This document shows, piece after piece, positions 11,611 to 22,050 of a DNA stretch of 64,000 nucleotides. The translations under genes were made by a program, and so were the position numbers. The notes under the pieces are model-generated. The model searched no databases. It saw only the letters and a program-made list of their open reading frames with translations, and was not told where the DNA came from. The first letter of the stretch is position 1. Each line of letters opens with the position of its first letter. This DNA is from Bryum argenteum (taxonomy: Eukaryota > Streptophyta > Bryopsida > Bryales > Bryaceae): positions 7,274,001-7,338,000 of the forward strand of contig CM073321.1 in the NCBI GenBank assembly GCA_037043015.1, read 5' to 3'.

Positions 11611-11866
11611 TGTCGCGACCCTAATTATTCCAACTCATTTTTTTTTCTTAGTGAGCCTTACTTGGTAGCGGAATCCCGGCTCACTTAGTTGGTAGCAACC
11701 GGCCACGACTTTGCTAACACTTGCATGTGCCCTCACACACAATGTTAGCACCATTCTAAGTGAAGGTGTCCAACCCACCTTGACTCCATAACTCATTACC
11801 GGATACTCATAGCTCGTTACCCGGGACTCTCACCAACACATGAGCATGCCAACCCGGAACTCCCAC

Positions 11867-12669
11867 TGTTACCCGACTGACGTCATCGGGTAACCTCGGC
11901 GGCCAAAGCGGGAGCAGCAGCGGCAACGGAGATAGCAACACTTTTTCGGTGGAGGCACCAGCAGTTAACTGTAGATGCCTCGGCAGTCGATAAGGGCACC
12001 GTTCGGTTTCAGGGATATCCGCGGCAGCCGTAGTATAAAAGGTTGTAGAAAATAGGAGAGAGACACTCGTTGTAGTCACCGTAGCAGGATATGTTCAGTT
12101 TATCTTGGCAGAACGCTTGAATGTACTCCGTTGTTATCAATTGAATACAAAGGCCATGAGCCACAGTCTTTCTCTCCCATCCTTGTGTCTCCTCATCTCT
12201 CACCTGTTTACTCCGAATACCGAGGCTTGCTTGGTAGACTTCGGCAGTAACCCTAACTGCTGTCTTAGACGTTCTACACCCACGGTACCTTCATCGCTAC
12301 AGTATCACCGAGGTTACCAAAGAAGGTCCGGTAGACAGCCCGACCAGGTTACGGGCTTCGGTGACCTCAGCTGTTGCCACGGTTAAACCTCGGTACCCCC
12401 CCCTCTTTTCCCTTCAAGATCAGTACTACCCACCGATTCTATTCGTGGGTAAAGTAAAAATAAGAAAGAAGAAGACGAATGAAATGCCCCTCCTTCCGCA
12501 GCACAACCAATGTTGCCGAAGTCAACGCTCGGCCTTTTTGGCTACTCCCTGCTGTCCCTGTTAGACCGAGCATAGCTCGGCCTCCCTCGTTATCCACCGC
12601 CATCCCAAACTCAAGTACCTCCGGCGGATGAGCTCGTAAAGCACTCCATCCTCGTTACCCAGGCTAACA
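11867..12669 (+). repeat. 5' LTR of gypsy element A
   Basis: 803 bp, TGTTACCCGACTGACGTCAT...CAGGCTAACA. A TATA-like GTATAAAAGG lies near 12031. Compared with the 3' LTR it has scattered substitutions and about 49 bp (after AAAAGG) that the 3' copy lacks. Confidence 0.9.
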
Positions 12670-12672
12670 TTT

Positions 12673-12690
12673 TGGCGACCATCTTTGGGA
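12673..12690 (+). other. Primer-binding site of element A
   Basis: TGGCGACCATCTTTGGGA begins three bases after the 5' LTR, the expected place and form (TGG start pairs with tRNA CCA). I do not assign the tRNA. Confidence 0.65.
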
Positions 12691-12743
12691 TGGAGTGTTG
12701 AGTCATCCAAAGAAACAGAAACAAAAACGTCAAACACGACACA

Positions 12744-13960
12744 ATGCCTCCACGAAAAGCAACAGAAAGAACCGCGGAACCTGAGGAGGTTATACCCCAA
12801 GAAGACGAAGATACCACGAGAGAACTTCTCCAATGGATGAAACAACAAATGACAGATTTGGTGGCAAAAAACGACGCCACCAATGCCAAGATCGAAATAT
12901 TAAACTCACACTATCTCCAAGGGGTAGGAACATCAACGACTGTTCCGCCCATCGTTACCATGGCCGGACCATCACAACTACCACCGATTGATCCAAACAT
13001 AGCCGCTTCTATGGCATCAAGGAAAGGGATCGGCTCATCAAGCTACCAAAGATACCTTACCCAATCTTTCATGACTCCGAGATCCCGATTGGCACATACG
13101 CAGTTTTAAAGTAATAGCTCGAACCAACGGTGTTACCAAAGACCAAGACCTACGAGAACATCTTCGAACCACCCTTCAGGGCAACCACATCAATCGGGTA
13201 CATTGATTTGAAGCCGAACATTTGTTGCCGACATGGGAAGAAATGGAGCGTAGCTTTTTGCGAAGTTCGAAAGTTAAAAACAAGCTCGGAAATACTCCGA
13301 GCTTTAGGCAATATACACAAGAAAAAAGAAACGAACTCGTCGACAAGTTTTACGACATTCAAACAATCGGCCGACAAACTCGAGTCAACGGCCTGAAGAA
13401 GACTACCTATGTGAATGGTTTTAAAAGGGCTTGCTACCGTGGATACAACAGGGCATTATCATCCGCGGTGTAAAAACGTTGCAGGAGATACTCACAACCG
13501 CCAATGACATTAGCGGAAATTCGGCGTCATAGACAAAAAACACGACACCGTTGCTTCCGCTACCAAGAGTGCTTATCGGGGGACAATGCACCATGCACTA
13601 CTTGCGGCAAACTACATGCGGGGCGTTCTTTCGGTTTTCCAATACACCGCAAGAACGGAAGATACTCGGCCCACGCGAACAAAGCGCATCCATGTACCCG
13701 GAGGAAGTCGATGTAGACGCGTTTCAACCAAACAAGAACGATGGTCATTGGGAATGCGGATCCCCGCACCACCGACGAGGCCAATGCCCCGTGTTAAGAC
13801 AACAACACCAACACCCGTGCTACCACGGACACCAAGCAGCACATCCCGGCAAAGACCGGCTACTCGCCGGCAATAGAAGGGGGAGTTTACACTTACCAAG
13901 TCCACGGCACCAACGCTGCTACCATAAGTACGGCCCGCGGTAACTACAAGATCTAAGGCT
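12744..13960 (+). pseudogene. gag: gag of element A, multiply frameshifted
   Basis: It starts MPPRKATERT, with a helical, charged N-terminus (ELLQWMKQQMTDLVAKND). It is followed in shifted frames by WEEMERSFLRSS and a degenerate CCHC-like stretch APCTTCGKLHAGRSF near 13590-13630. At least three frame changes and several stops are present. The position directly after the primer site fits gag. Confidence 0.55.
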
Positions 13961-14112
13961 ACCTTAGATAAAACCGATAAACATGTCATAGAACATCGCA
14001 AGCCTTTTGCGAACAAAAGATTGGGAAAGATTGAACAAATCATGAACTCAAATTCAAAACGACACGAAACAAATGTGGTCCTGAATCGCAACAAGTATTA
14101 GAAAAAACCGAT

Positions 14113-14730
14113 GTGCGCATTACATTAGCCGATCTGTTGAAGATTAGCCCAGAATTGCAGACATACCTGCAAAATATGCACACTATCCCAACAAAAGGCA
14201 CGACAACCGTGGAGATTAATGCGACAACCATAGACAACGATGCCGCCGTCATACATGTCCGATTAGGACAACACCAACTGGCCAATGTATTAGTTGATGG
14301 AGGCTCCGGAGTCAACGTTATCAGCGATCACCTAAGACAACAGTTGGGACTACCACACCCTACAACGGCACAGTTCGTTTTGAGAATGGCAAATGATGCC
14401 CCGGTGACCCCATTGGGAATACTTTCTACCGTGGCCATCACAACTCACGGTATCTCTACACCGGCAACCTTCGTCGTGATCGACATGCCGATAAATGACA
14501 ATTTCCCTATGATTTTGGGCCGACCTTGGTTAAGAGACATGAATGCAATTCATGACTGGGCCAGAAATCAGATCAGAATTCGAAGATACGGGAAAACAAT
14601 GATCATTCCCGTTGACAGCTGCATCACTCGAGAAAAAGTCAAACAGATCGGAATCGGTAGCAGACGGCTGGGGAAAAAGGTCTCACGCACGAGCAAGAAG
14701 CCCTGGTGTTCCATGCCGACCCCAATCTAA
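14113..14730 (+). CDS. pro: Aspartic protease region of element A
   Basis: Open frame of 205 aa. The retropepsin core is LANVLVDGGSGVNVIS (about residues 55-70, Asp-Gly-Gly-Ser in place of the usual D-T/S-G). Downstream FPMILGRPWLRDMNAIHDW is the conserved hydrophobic-Gly-x-x-W/F-L block of Ty3/gypsy proteases. It would process the Gag-Pol polyprotein. The frame is locally intact but cannot join the upstream gag frame. Confidence 0.75.
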   Translation: MRITLADLLKISPELQTYLQNMHTIPTKGTTTVEINATTIDNDAAVIHVRLGQHQLANVLVDGGSGVNVISDHLRQQLGLPHPTTAQFVLRMANDAPVTPLGILSTVAITTHGISTPATFVVIDMPINDNFPMILGRPWLRDMNAIHDWARNQIRIRRYGKTMIIPVDSCITREKVKQIGIGSRRLGKKVSRTSKKPWCSMPTPI

Positions 14731-15843
14731 TTCCGCTGGCGGAGATTCACTTGGCCAGCGTGGTTTCAGAGGAGGATACCCTTGATATCCCACCCAGGTT
14801 CACCACCGAGGTTTCCGAAACAGTCATAATTGATAAAACTCCGGCAGCCGAAGCTTTAAGTAAACAAGTAGTCACTGGGTGGACACATAGCTCCACAGAG
14901 CAAGTACAGTTGGTCAACCTCGGCACCGAAAACGAACCAAAGAATGTCAAGATTAACGCCGACGCACCGCCTGAAATCAAACAAGCAACAATAGCTCTCT
15001 TCAAAGAATACCATGATATCTTTGCCTGGACGCATGAAGACTTAAAGGGGATACCGAGGACTATAGCCGAACACACTATAGATCGATGCATCAATGCTCA
15101 CCCGTACAAACAACGTCGGTACCGCATGAATCAAACTATCTTTGTCGAGTCAAAGCGGAGCTCGACAAGTCGCTCTCTGCCAAGTTTATATCCCCGGTAG
15201 ACTCGGCACCACGGTCGTCTCGGATGGTCATCATTCCCAAAAGAATGGCGCATTACGAATCTGTGTGGATTTTTTCGTAAACTTAATGCGGCAACTAAGA
15301 AGGATCACTATCCTTTCCCATACATGGAAGAAATCATTGACGAAGTAGCGGGACATGAAATGTACTCATTCCTGGATTGTTTTTCCGCTATTATCAAGTC
15401 GCCATGGCGAGCAAGACAAAAGCAAGATCGCGTTTTCCACGGAGTGGGGTCCATACCAATTCGAAAGGATGCCGTTTGGAGCGAAAAACGCACCCATGAC
15501 ATTTCAACGTGTCATGGAATTGATCTTTCGCCCCTACTTGAAGAAATTCTTCCGCATCTACCTAGACAATGGCACGGTGTATGGGCGAATGCAAGACCAT
15601 TTTAACCAATTAAGACAAATTTTTCAGGCATGCAGAGAAAACGGGGTAAGCCTAAATGCCGACAAATGCATGTTTCTGTTCTTCGCAGGAGTCATCTTAG
15701 GTTATATTGTTTGCAAATATGGCAAACTTCCTGATCCCTCCAAAATCCAAGATATCCTAGACATGACTCCACCGAAAGATCAAAAGGGCGTCCAAAGATT
15801 GCTTGGAATCTCTCGGTTCAACGAATGTACATCGAAAAGCTAG
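14731..15843 (+). pseudogene. Reverse transcriptase of element A, frameshifted
   Basis: Pieces in three frames: FAWTHEDLKGIP, PYKQRRYRMN, PYMEEIIDEVAGHEMYSFLDC, WGPYQFERMPFGAKNAPMTFQRVM, then FFRIYLDNGTVYG where the active-site Y-x-D-D reads YLDN. KCMFLF and ILGYIVCKYG follow. The D-to-N change plus the shifts near 15140, 15290 and 15400 rule out activity. Confidence 0.75.
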
Positions 15844-16330
15844 CACACCGACGCAGACCGATAGTCGCTTTAAATCATGCCGGGTATTCCTACCCCCGAG
15901 ATTGGACCCCGGCAGCACAGACAGCGTTAGATAAAATAAAACAAGCATATTCACAGGCACCGATACTATTGGCACCGAACTGGGCCAAGCCTTTCCACGT
16001 CCACACAGATGCCTCCAAGATCGCCGTGGGAGTAATGCTGGCACAAAATGTCAACGGTAAACACGACCAACCGGTGGCATACGCTAGCAAAGTCTTTGAA
16101 TCAAGCCGAAAGAAATTATTCAACCACGGAGAGAAGCGGCGGCAATGGTCTACGCGTCAAGAAATTCCGACATTACTGTTGGGAAACAGATTGATTCATG
16201 GTGGATCATCATAGTCTATCTTACTTAGTGAACCAACCGTTAATCACCGGCAGTCGCTCGGTGGATCATGATCCTCATGGAATATGATTTCGAGGTGGTT
16301 TTTGTACCAAGAAGACGACACACATCGTCG
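15825..16330 (+). pseudogene. RNase H region of element A, frameshifted
   Basis: WTPAAQTALDKIKQAYSQAP, then PFHVHTDASKIAVGVMLAQ and PVAYASKVFESSRKK is the Ty3/gypsy RNase H start (HTDAS with the first catalytic Asp). The frame is lost near 16110-16200. Confidence 0.7.
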
Positions 16331-16444
16331 CAGACTACCTTTCCCGGATACCAATGCCACCGAAGAAGGCATAGATGACTCTTTTAATGAGCCGTACATA
16401 CAAGTCGCCAGATCGAGCCACCATGGATACCGCGGAAACTCCAA

Positions 16445-17690
16445 ATGACTACGAGACATGACATCATGGCTTACTTGAGACAAGGGATTATACCCAATAA
16501 GCTAACCGGCACCCAAAAGATCGGCTTTGTGCGAACCACGCTACCATACACCGTGGTTGACGGAAGACTATACGAAAAAGGTGCGGACTTGGAAATTAGG
16601 CTCTGCGTGCCCGTGGGGAACAACAACAAATCCTCGAGAGTCTCCACGCAGCCCCCCGGGGGACATCAAGGACCGTGATACAACATTCGAAAAATATTGG
16701 TCGCCAAATATTGGTGGCCCACGCTACATAAGGATGTCCTCGCATACATTAAAAATTGCCACGTATGCCAAACAACGACCACCAATTTTCAAATCAAGGA
16801 AAGTGCCACTCAATCGATACCACCGTTGGGACCCTTTCAACGATGGGGACTTGATTTTGTCGGTCCAATTAAACCAGCTACAAAGCAAGGATACAAGTAT
16901 ATTTTGGTAGCCACGGATTATACTACCAAATGGGTAGAAGCCAAACCATTACGCAACAATACTTTGCAATGGTAACCGCCACTTTCCTTTACGAAAACAT
17001 TATTACCCGCTTTGGGTGTCCCTTGAAATAGTTTGGATCAAGGTACCCACTTTGTCAACGCTGTCATCGAAGATCTCATGGACAATCATATCATCAAACA
17101 CAAGACGAGTACAGTTTATTACCCTCAAGGAAATGGACAAGCAGAGTCCACCAACAAGACCATCTTAACCATGTTGCGCAAATTCGTATTGGCTAACCAA
17201 GGTGATCGGATGACTCTCTTCCAAAGAAATCTATGGGCCTATAGGGTGGCCACCAAAGCGGCCACCACCCGACAGATCCATTCGAGTTAGTCTACGGAGC
17301 GCAACCGTTGCTACCAACGTAATACATCGTGCCTACCTTTCAGTCCATACAACCTCGGGACTATCAGCCCCATCGAGTCTTAGCAGCTCGCATGCAGGAC
17401 CTACACAGACTCGAAGGATCCCGTTGAGACGCAAGAGTCAACATTCTACGGAGACAACAACTTAGTGCAAAGTATTTCCAAGGCACTAAGCCCCCTCGAA
17501 TATTCCAAAAAGGGGATATGGTATTATGGTGTCCAAGAGATCCAAAGATTAGAAAATCCAAATTAGGGACAATTTGGCATGGACCTTACACAGTGCAACT
17601 GGTTTTGCCAAATAATACAGTTCTTTTGGTCAACAATGATAACTACGACAACCAGGCAACCATAGTGAACACAGCAAAGTTAAAATAATA
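16445..17690 (+). pseudogene. Integrase of element A, frameshifted
   Basis: Zinc-binding end with YIKNCHVCQ (about 16755). The core has WGLDFVGPI (first Asp), MDQGTHFVN (second Asp, 17033) and PQGNGQAESTNK (Glu, about 17130). The C-terminal GPY-type module reads GTIWHGPYTVQLVLPNNTVLL (about 17570-17640) and ends in AKLK near 17687. The catalytic triad is kept, but at least three frame breaks occur (16520-16700, 16970-17033, 17290). Confidence 0.75.
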
Positions 17691-17727
17691 TCATTCCATC
17701 TCCCAAGACCAACAGCCAATTGTTAGT

Positions 17728-18132
17728 TTGGGCCAACTGCAAAATATGCTGTCCACGGAAGCCAAGGGGCAAAAATTGCAGCAGGACATCACAAACTCCT
17801 CAGACCCCGTGGATTCCAAGGATGCCGCAGAAAACAAAAATATCCAAGGGGCAAGTCTGCCCCTTATTTACTTAAATCACGTCAGCGTGGTCTTTGTTGA
17901 CAACCAAAGACATTTTGGCTGTAATCATAACAGGGATACCGAGGAAATTACTGTCCAAGGACGCGACCCCCTCGGAGGGCCTAGACTAGCCAACAGGAGC
18001 CATCAAAGGCCTTACACAGCCGCCGAATTGGCTTTTGGCCGATGGCCACTGGCAGTCATCAATCCCACTCAGCCGCCAATTACTCCCACTACCGCGGAAA
18101 CCGAGGATGGCAAATGGCCGTTGCAGACCTAT
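17728..18132 (+). CDS. ORF downstream of pol in element A, 5' part
   Basis: Begins MGQLQNMLSTEAKG and stays open into the inserted LTR B at 18133. It is Pro/Thr-rich toward the end (NPTQPPITPTTAETEDG). No domain recognised. It may be spacer sequence or the start of an extra gene cut by the insertion. Confidence 0.35.
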
Positions 18133-19683
18133 TGTCACATCCCTTTCCAAAGGATGCCCGAACACCGTGGTGAGCCGAGAGGACCCCGGGAGTGACGCCC
18201 CGGGCTTGGCAAGAGACAAGGTGAAGTGACCAAGGGGAGTCCCGAGCAAACAGCACGCAATGGCGTCGTCCTCGGGACGAACTTGGTGGCGTGTCTTACA
18301 TGGTTGGAAACCTTGTTTGAGCACGCATCCATGGGTCCAAAGAACGCGCGATTTGGAGTTGTGAATCATGAGATATGACTCTCCAAAGTTGGAGCGCGTT
18401 CCGGGACACTCCGGGACTCGGGAGTGTTGCCTTTCGGGACTCAAAATGTCGTCCCTCATGGATGGCAGCATGTTGCATGTCTTTGGAAAGCTCTGGACAA
18501 GAGCTTTCTAAAATGCTAAGGCTCGTGAGGAGCAAAGCAATGCTTTGGGAGATATGGCTCTCCAACGCATCGGGACTTCGGGACTCCGGGACTGCTTCCT
18601 CCCGGGACTGCTGCCTCCCGGGACTCCCGAATGTTTAGAGGAGCATAGCTCCCACATGGGAGCTTTGATTGGGACAAGTGAGGACTCTATCGACATCTAC
18701 TCGAACAGTAGATGTCGAAAATGGGCTCGCACGTCCCATTTGGATAACTGAGCTACACGTTAGCCCAAGAAGAAGATCCGGCCCGTTTTTGAGATTAAGG
18801 CAAAAACGGGTGGTCTTCCAAAACAAAAGTGTGTCACGGAAGGCCCCTCAACACAAGAGGGGGGGGGCCTACCGAAGACTCCAGAGAGTACTATGAGGAG
18901 GGGTGGTCTCCCTCCTCACTTGCACATGGTGCCTTGAGGAGCCGGGGTGGCTCCAAGGGGTGAGGCTTGGGATGGGGCCTCACTCCTGCACCTTGTGGAA
19001 AATGGAGAGTGCTTTGGAGCATCTGTAAACATGGGATTGGGAAGTGTCCCTCTCCAAGTTAGTCCCTGTGATAAGTAGTGCCGGTTCCCGGGAGTGACCG
19101 GGGATGGCTCAAGAAGGTGAGGCATGGAAAGGAAGCCTCACTTCTACATCTTGGGCATTGTGGGATGCTCTTGAGCATCCCGCAACATTGGGTTGGAAAG
19201 AGTCCCGCTCCAAACTAGTCCCCGAGAAAACTAGTGCCGGATTCCGGGAGGATTTCCGGCACAGTCCCGAATGCGGTGAGAAACAAGAGTGGAAGGGGAC
19301 TAGTGGGAAGTTGGACAATGGATAAGGGCGGTTAGCTCCGGGGGTGATTAGTAGCACCCTTGGGAGCTTGGACATTTGTGGAAGGCCGCCCCGTGCCACC
19401 AAGTGGCATGCCCATGTGTTGGTGGGAGTTCCGGGTTGGCATACCCATGTGTTGGTGGGAGTTCCGGGTAATGAGTACCGGGAAATGAGTACCAGATAAT
19501 GAGTTATGGAGTCAAGGTGGGTTGGACACCTTGACTTAGAATGGTGCTAACATTGTGTGTGTGGGGCACATGCAAGTGTTAGCAAAGTCGTGGCCGGTTG
19601 CTACCAACTAAGTGAGCCGTGATTCCGCTACCAAGTAAGGCTCTCTAAGAAAAAGAAGAGTTGGAGTAATTAGGGTCGCGACA
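18133..19683 (+). mobile_element. Solo chromovirus LTR (copy B4) inside element A
   Basis: 1551 bp, TGTCACATCCC...GTCGCGACA. The flanking 5-mers are CCTAT (18128-18132) and CCCAT (19684-19688), a target duplication with one change. There is no internal region. It probably formed by LTR-LTR recombination after inserting into element A, so the chromovirus family was active both before and after element A arrived. Confidence 0.85.
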
Positions 19684-19829
19684 CCCATTGTCCTCATTTG
19701 AGAACACACACGGCGCCGCAGTGCCTCACTGTTCCTTCTTCTCTACAACGCCGCCTTTGCTCTCTACTGTCTTCCACTGTGCAGATTGAGCTACACAGCT
19801 TCGCCACACCAAGCTTTTCCTCGGTAACC

Positions 19830-20562
19830 ATGGCTTCTCGCAATGTGACTCCGCAGAAGGGGAAGCCCGAGGCGCCCTTCTTCATGCCGAGGCACCTCCT
19901 CGGTTGGCGCAGCAGGATCGACGGTGTGTGGACACAAAACACCGGACTTCACCGCTTTTGGGAGGATATGAAGACCTGGAAGCTCAATGTTAACCACCAC
20001 TGCAGGCAATTTGTGGACAACATGAAGCCGCAGAGTCATGGAGGTCCTTACCCGACCGGCACCGTGGATGGCGTCGAAGTACAGATTTCCGCGGCATATC
20101 TGTATCACCAGTATGGGTGGGACGGCACCGGCATCACACAAAGGGATGAGGGATGGGATTTGAAGCCCGACATAGCACGCAGATACCGGGGTTGGAGCCA
20201 AGGGAGAAAGGATATGACACCTACGCAGATTGGAGCGATGCTCAAGGAGCCCTGGTTTTCACGCATCCGCGGTATCATCGATCGAGATCTCTTTTCTGTC
20301 GGTGCAATTGCAATTACATTTTGCCCGCACAGTTGGAATCTTTTTCATGATGCAGTGCCAAGGTGAATCTGGGAATGCTTTTCGAGGATCACCCGCAACC
20401 GAGTTGCAAAATCATCGAGGGTTTCGGAGTACTCCGGCCCCATTGGACCATTTCTCGTCCACCTACATCATGCGGTATCTTGATGATCACAAGGTGAATG
20501 GCAAATTGCCGCCCATGTCGACTTTCGTAGAAATTCAACGGCGAAATTACCATCACCTATGA
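19830..20562 (+). pseudogene. Extra ORF 1 downstream of pol in element A
   Basis: The ATG at 19830 (MASRNVTPQKGK) opens a region of about 178 residues with several Trp/His-rich blocks (HLLGWRSRIDGVWTQN, LHRFWEDMKTWKLNVNHHC, GWDGTGITQRDEGWD). The frame shifts near 20300, and the other frame runs on to about 20560 (YIMRYLDDHKVNGKLPPMSTF). I recognise no domain. Plant Tat/Athila-type elements carry extra ORFs at this place, so it is more likely part of the element than a captured gene. Confidence 0.5.
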
Positions 20563-21600
20563 AATCCATCGGGGACACCGCGACATCGAACCCAAACAAG
20601 AGACAACAGACAGATGACGAGGGCCCTTCCACAAACGCCGGCACACTCTCGCGAGATCAACTCGATGCACACAAGGCATCGCCCATGGCGGCTTGTGTGG
20701 ATAAAGTGCTACGGCACTTACAAGCTACCGAGGGACAACAAAGCGGCTACGGGAGGAGAAGGATCGGCACTCCAATGCCACACAGACCTACACACACAAT
20801 TGCGGAAAAAGGAGGAGGAATTAGGTCACGCAAGTCAAAAAATAGAAGAGGCTAACCGCTACCGCACGGATGCTACAGTCGTCACCGCGCAAAAGCGGTT
20901 GACATCCGGCGGTGACATCCAAGCTTGAAGGAGTCACCAAAGAAAGAGATAGTGCAAAGGAGCATCGACATCCCTGTTAGCACAAAAAACGAGGAATCAT
21001 GGCGGTAGTGCCGGAATTTGATTGATACAAATCCTTCAAATCCTGAGGCACGAGTCCGGAGGAACGCGCAAGGCTTTGGTTATCGAGGAGGAAAACTTTG
21101 AAGCCAACAAGCGTGGCTTGGGTCCACGATGCCGCAGCAATATTGGGGAGATATTGTTTAGGGCAATCCAAATGAGAGCCTCCGCAGACGGATGACATCG
21201 CGGTCAACATGGTGGCGGCTTTGCATCGAGGAGACACTCACAAAATTACAAAAAGCGCGGATTACGAGGAGAATGGCGAGTCCATCACAAAGACACCAAT
21301 CTACCGGATACCGTGGTCACCGAGCGCCATCGATCCCCACAAAGAGTTACCGCGACACCGTATTTCCCGAGATAGTGGCCCAGATGACACCACAGTACCG
21401 AGCAGGAGCGTCAGCAAGAAGTCAAGGTATGGACATACCGGAGGAGCAAGCGATTCTGAGGATCGCGTGCACATCCAACACCTTACCGACACCGAGCGGA
21501 CACCACAGCATCGCATCGAGGGTAGCAGAGGAGAAGGAGCAATCATCGGCACCGACATCCACAACGACATCCACGCATGTGACCATCAACCCCTGTAACC
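20559..21600 (+). pseudogene. Low-complexity continuation between the extra ORFs
   Basis: Charged, Thr/Ser-rich pieces in changing frames (TSNPNKRQQTDDEGPSTNAG, LQCHTDLHTQLRKKEEELGHASQKIEEANRYR). The second piece suggests a coiled coil, which would fit one long protein running from extra ORF 1 to the zinc-finger ORF. Broken by many stops. Confidence 0.35.
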
Positions 21601-21633
21601 CCTAAAATTTCATTTGCAGCTCACCGACAGGCA

Positions 21634-22008
21634 TTGATACAGTTATCAGATGATAACACTTGGCATGTGGAACCTGAAAATGACAGCGATGCCGATGAGG
21701 AGTACCAGGATGCGCACGATGAAGTTCAGAAATACTTCAACAACCACCCGGATTTGGCCCAACGTTTTGCAGATCACACGGCTAGCGACGTTCAGTGTCC
21801 GGGTTGTAACAAAATGCTGGGCAAAACAGTCCACGATATCCATGAACACGCCAACACAATTCGAAATCGACGCTTGCTGCACATGGGCATTGCCGCGGCT
21901 ATCCGATCGCTATACGACGATCAGCCTCCACCACGCCGACAACAACAATGGCCACGGGAACAGACTCGTCCCGACCGGCGACCAGCGGAGCGACGTGCCA
22001 GGCACTAA
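21634..22008 (+). CDS. Extra ORF 2 of element A, CPGC zinc-finger-like
   Basis: 124 codons. An acidic N-terminus (ENDSDADEEYQDAHDEV) is followed by VQCPGCNKMLGKTVHDIHEHANTI (residues about 54-77), with Cys-x2-Cys and His spacing like a C2H2 finger. An Arg/Pro-rich end follows. It ends 43 bp before the 3' LTR. The likely role is nucleic-acid binding by an element-encoded protein. No relative can be named. Confidence 0.5.
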   Translation: MIQLSDDNTWHVEPENDSDADEEYQDAHDEVQKYFNNHPDLAQRFADHTASDVQCPGCNKMLGKTVHDIHEHANTIRNRRLLHMGIAAAIRSLYDDQPPPRRQQQWPREQTRPDRRPAERRARH

Positions 22009-22033
22009 GCAATCCGGGACGGATTGCGCTCTC

Positions 22034-22050
22034 ACAGGGGGAGGGCAAAA
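22034..22050 (+). other. Polypurine tract of element A
   Basis: ACAGGGGGAGGGCAAAA ends exactly at the 3' LTR start (22051), the standard position for the plus-strand primer. Confidence 0.8.

Noticed and set aside
12561-12889. - strand ORFs over the LTR and gag start of element A
   Set aside because: Cross the LTR/primer-site boundary and oppose gag; no independent support.
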